DNA of 64,000 bases, taken from assembly GCA_045613745.1 (NCBI GenBank), contig JAZLBP010000013.1, positions 124,001 through 188,000 on the forward strand, in the 5' to 3' direction. A program made the position numbers and the translations under genes. The stretch is from UBA940 sp045613745 (lineage in GTDB: Bacteria > Bacteroidota > Bacteroidia > Bacteroidales > Rikenellaceae). The notes under the pieces were generated by a model, which ran no database searches, was not told where the DNA came from, and was given only the letters and a program-made list of their open reading frames with translations. This document shows positions 63,144 to 64,000 of this stretch, piece after piece (position 1 is the first letter of the stretch; each line of letters begins with the position of its first letter).

Positions 63144-63839
63144 CTATTTTTCGGCAGGCAGTTCTATTTCGTAGCTAACATTCACCTGCGCCGAAATCTC
63201 GATTTGTTTAACCTCAAAACCCAAGTCCGCAAGGCTCTCTTCGGTAGCCGCTTCGTTGCGTGCCGCCTTCGACATAAACACCGCGCCGCTATAAATCCTC
63301 ACATAGGGCATTTCAATACTCAGCGGAGCACCCACCTCAACCTCGGCAGCCTCAGCCAAAATACCCGCCATACGACGTGCATTACACACAGCCTCAGCCA
63401 TCAACTCCTCGCGCAACTCCTCTTGTTTGGAGTATTTCGACGAGGTGAGATTGGCATTTCGCACACCCGCACGCTCAAATGCATCGAACGCACGAGCCAC
63501 ATTCTCGAAGCCCTCCAAGCGCAGTTCATACACCACACTTGTGCGAATATCCTTGCGTTTGAGAGCGCTGTTATTAATATCATTGGCCTTCAATGCCGAG
63601 GGGTCGATACCCTCCTTTTTCAGTTCGGAGGTAAGCGCCTTATACTTCTCGGCAACGGTACGTTTATCGCCCTTTGCATCGGAGTCGGCAAGCGTCAGCA
63701 CAATGGTAAATTCGTCGGGAGTAACACTTCGTTTGGCCTCGCCCGACACGACAATGCGTCGAGCCTCAACCACACCCGTTTGAGCCACCGCACTCAGCGA
63801 CACCATCACCAGAGCTACGGCCAGAATCAGTCGTTTCAT
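63144..63839 (-). CDS. SIMPL-domain (DUF541) periplasmic protein
   Basis: The 231-residue exported protein has a signal peptide (MKRLILAVALVMVSLSAVA) and a SIMPL/DUF541 domain, with VVEARRIVVSGEAKRSVTPD, NINNSALKRK-like segments and AEVEVGAPLSIEMP. Family members form large periplasmic assemblies and are linked to stress; their molecular role is uncertain. The start codon is 13 nt after the rRNA methyltransferase stop. Confidence 0.88.
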   Translation of the reverse strand: MKRLILAVALVMVSLSAVAQTGVVEARRIVVSGEAKRSVTPDEFTIVLTLADSDAKGDKRTVAEKYKALTSELKKEGIDPSALKANDINNSALKRKDIRTSVVYELRLEGFENVARAFDAFERAGVRNANLTSSKYSKQEELREELMAEAVCNARRMAGILAEAAEVEVGAPLSIEMPYVRIYSGAVFMSKAARNEAATEESLADLGFEVKQIEISAQVNVSYEIELPAEK

Positions 63840-63852
63840 AGTCAGAAAAATT

Positions 63853-64000
63853 TTAACGTCGTACTAACTTAACGACATTTTCGACGTGATGAGTATGCGG
63901 GAACATATCAACGGGCTGAACGGCAACAACTTTATACTGTTCATCCATCAGTGCCAAGTCGCGCGCTTGGGTTGCAGGATTACAGCTCACATAAACGATT
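63853..64000 (-). CDS. rlmD: class I SAM-dependent RNA methyltransferase (RumA/RlmD-like), C-terminal fragment
   Basis: Only the last 48 residues are present, and the gene runs off the right edge. They include the catalytic-Cys motif YVSCNPATQARDLAL and the terminal block PVDMFPHTHHVENVVKLVRR. These are characteristic of TrmA/RumA-type enzymes that form 5-methyluridine. Which RNA position is modified cannot be read from this fragment. Confidence 0.85.
   Translation of the reverse strand, partial: IVYVSCNPATQARDLALMDEQYKVVAVQPVDMFPHTHHVENVVKLVRR

Overview
The window is a piece of a Bacteroidales chromosome, most like Alistipes/Rikenellaceae (genus is an inference). The evidence is: sigma-ABfr-type promoters (TTTG, about 19 bp, TAnnTTTG) in place of E. 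coli-type promoters; few Shine-Dalgarno sequences; a str-S10-spc-alpha ribosomal operon without tuf or adk; an argF'-type N-succinylornithine carbamoyltransferase; and many lipoproteins with BACON and discoidin-like domains.

Layout. (1) 1-15570, minus strand: one long ribosomal operon read right to left, rpsL-rpsG-fusA-rpsJ-rplCDWB-rpsS-rplV-rpsC-rplP-rpmC-rpsQ-rplN-rplX-rplE-rpsN-rpsH-rplFR-rpsE-rpmD-rplO-secY-map-infA-rpmJ-rpsM-rpsK, with rpsK cut by the window edge. A divergent promoter region precedes rpsL, and a second promoter appears to lie between rpsN and rpsH. (2) 15954-19370, plus: a TPM-domain membrane protein, LemA, a short-chain dehydrogenase and two tandem paralogous small outer-membrane-type proteins. 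(3) 19430-28797: tsaD (minus), divergent from tamB-exbB-exbD-tonB-like-DUF1573-amidohydrolase (plus), an envelope-biogenesis and energy-transduction cluster. (4) 28882-34534, minus: uridine phosphorylase, dnaN, a DEDDh exonuclease, a LysM/periplasmic-binding-fold protein and argF'. (5) 34634-37394, plus: glmM and an M20 dipeptidase, followed by a strong terminator and an 86-bp imperfect palindrome that looks like a REP-type element. (6) 37633-57833, minus: six tandem genes for surface lipoproteins with N-terminal BACON repeats, a discoidin-like domain and a peptidase M60 (enhancin/mucinase-type) domain, in two subfamilies (2 x 984 aa, then 4 x about 1138-1163 aa). (7) 57894-60624, minus: gyrB and ftsE, directly upstream of the M60 array on the same strand. 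(8) 60867 to the end: a lipoprotein serine hydrolase (plus), converging with an operon of an rRNA methyltransferase (partial), a SIMPL-domain protein, cytidine deaminase and an RluA-type pseudouridine synthase.

The most unusual part is the 20-kb M60 array. Every copy keeps the HExxH...E zinc site and a lipobox, so the set looks like a battery of cell-surface mucin/glycoprotein peptidases that grew by local duplication and then diverged. Each of the five spacers between copies holds a different GC-rich hairpin, and I found no sigma-ABfr-type promoter in them. No SusC/SusD pair or dedicated regulator is visible. I found no tRNA, rRNA, CRISPR array, insertion sequence or phage gene.
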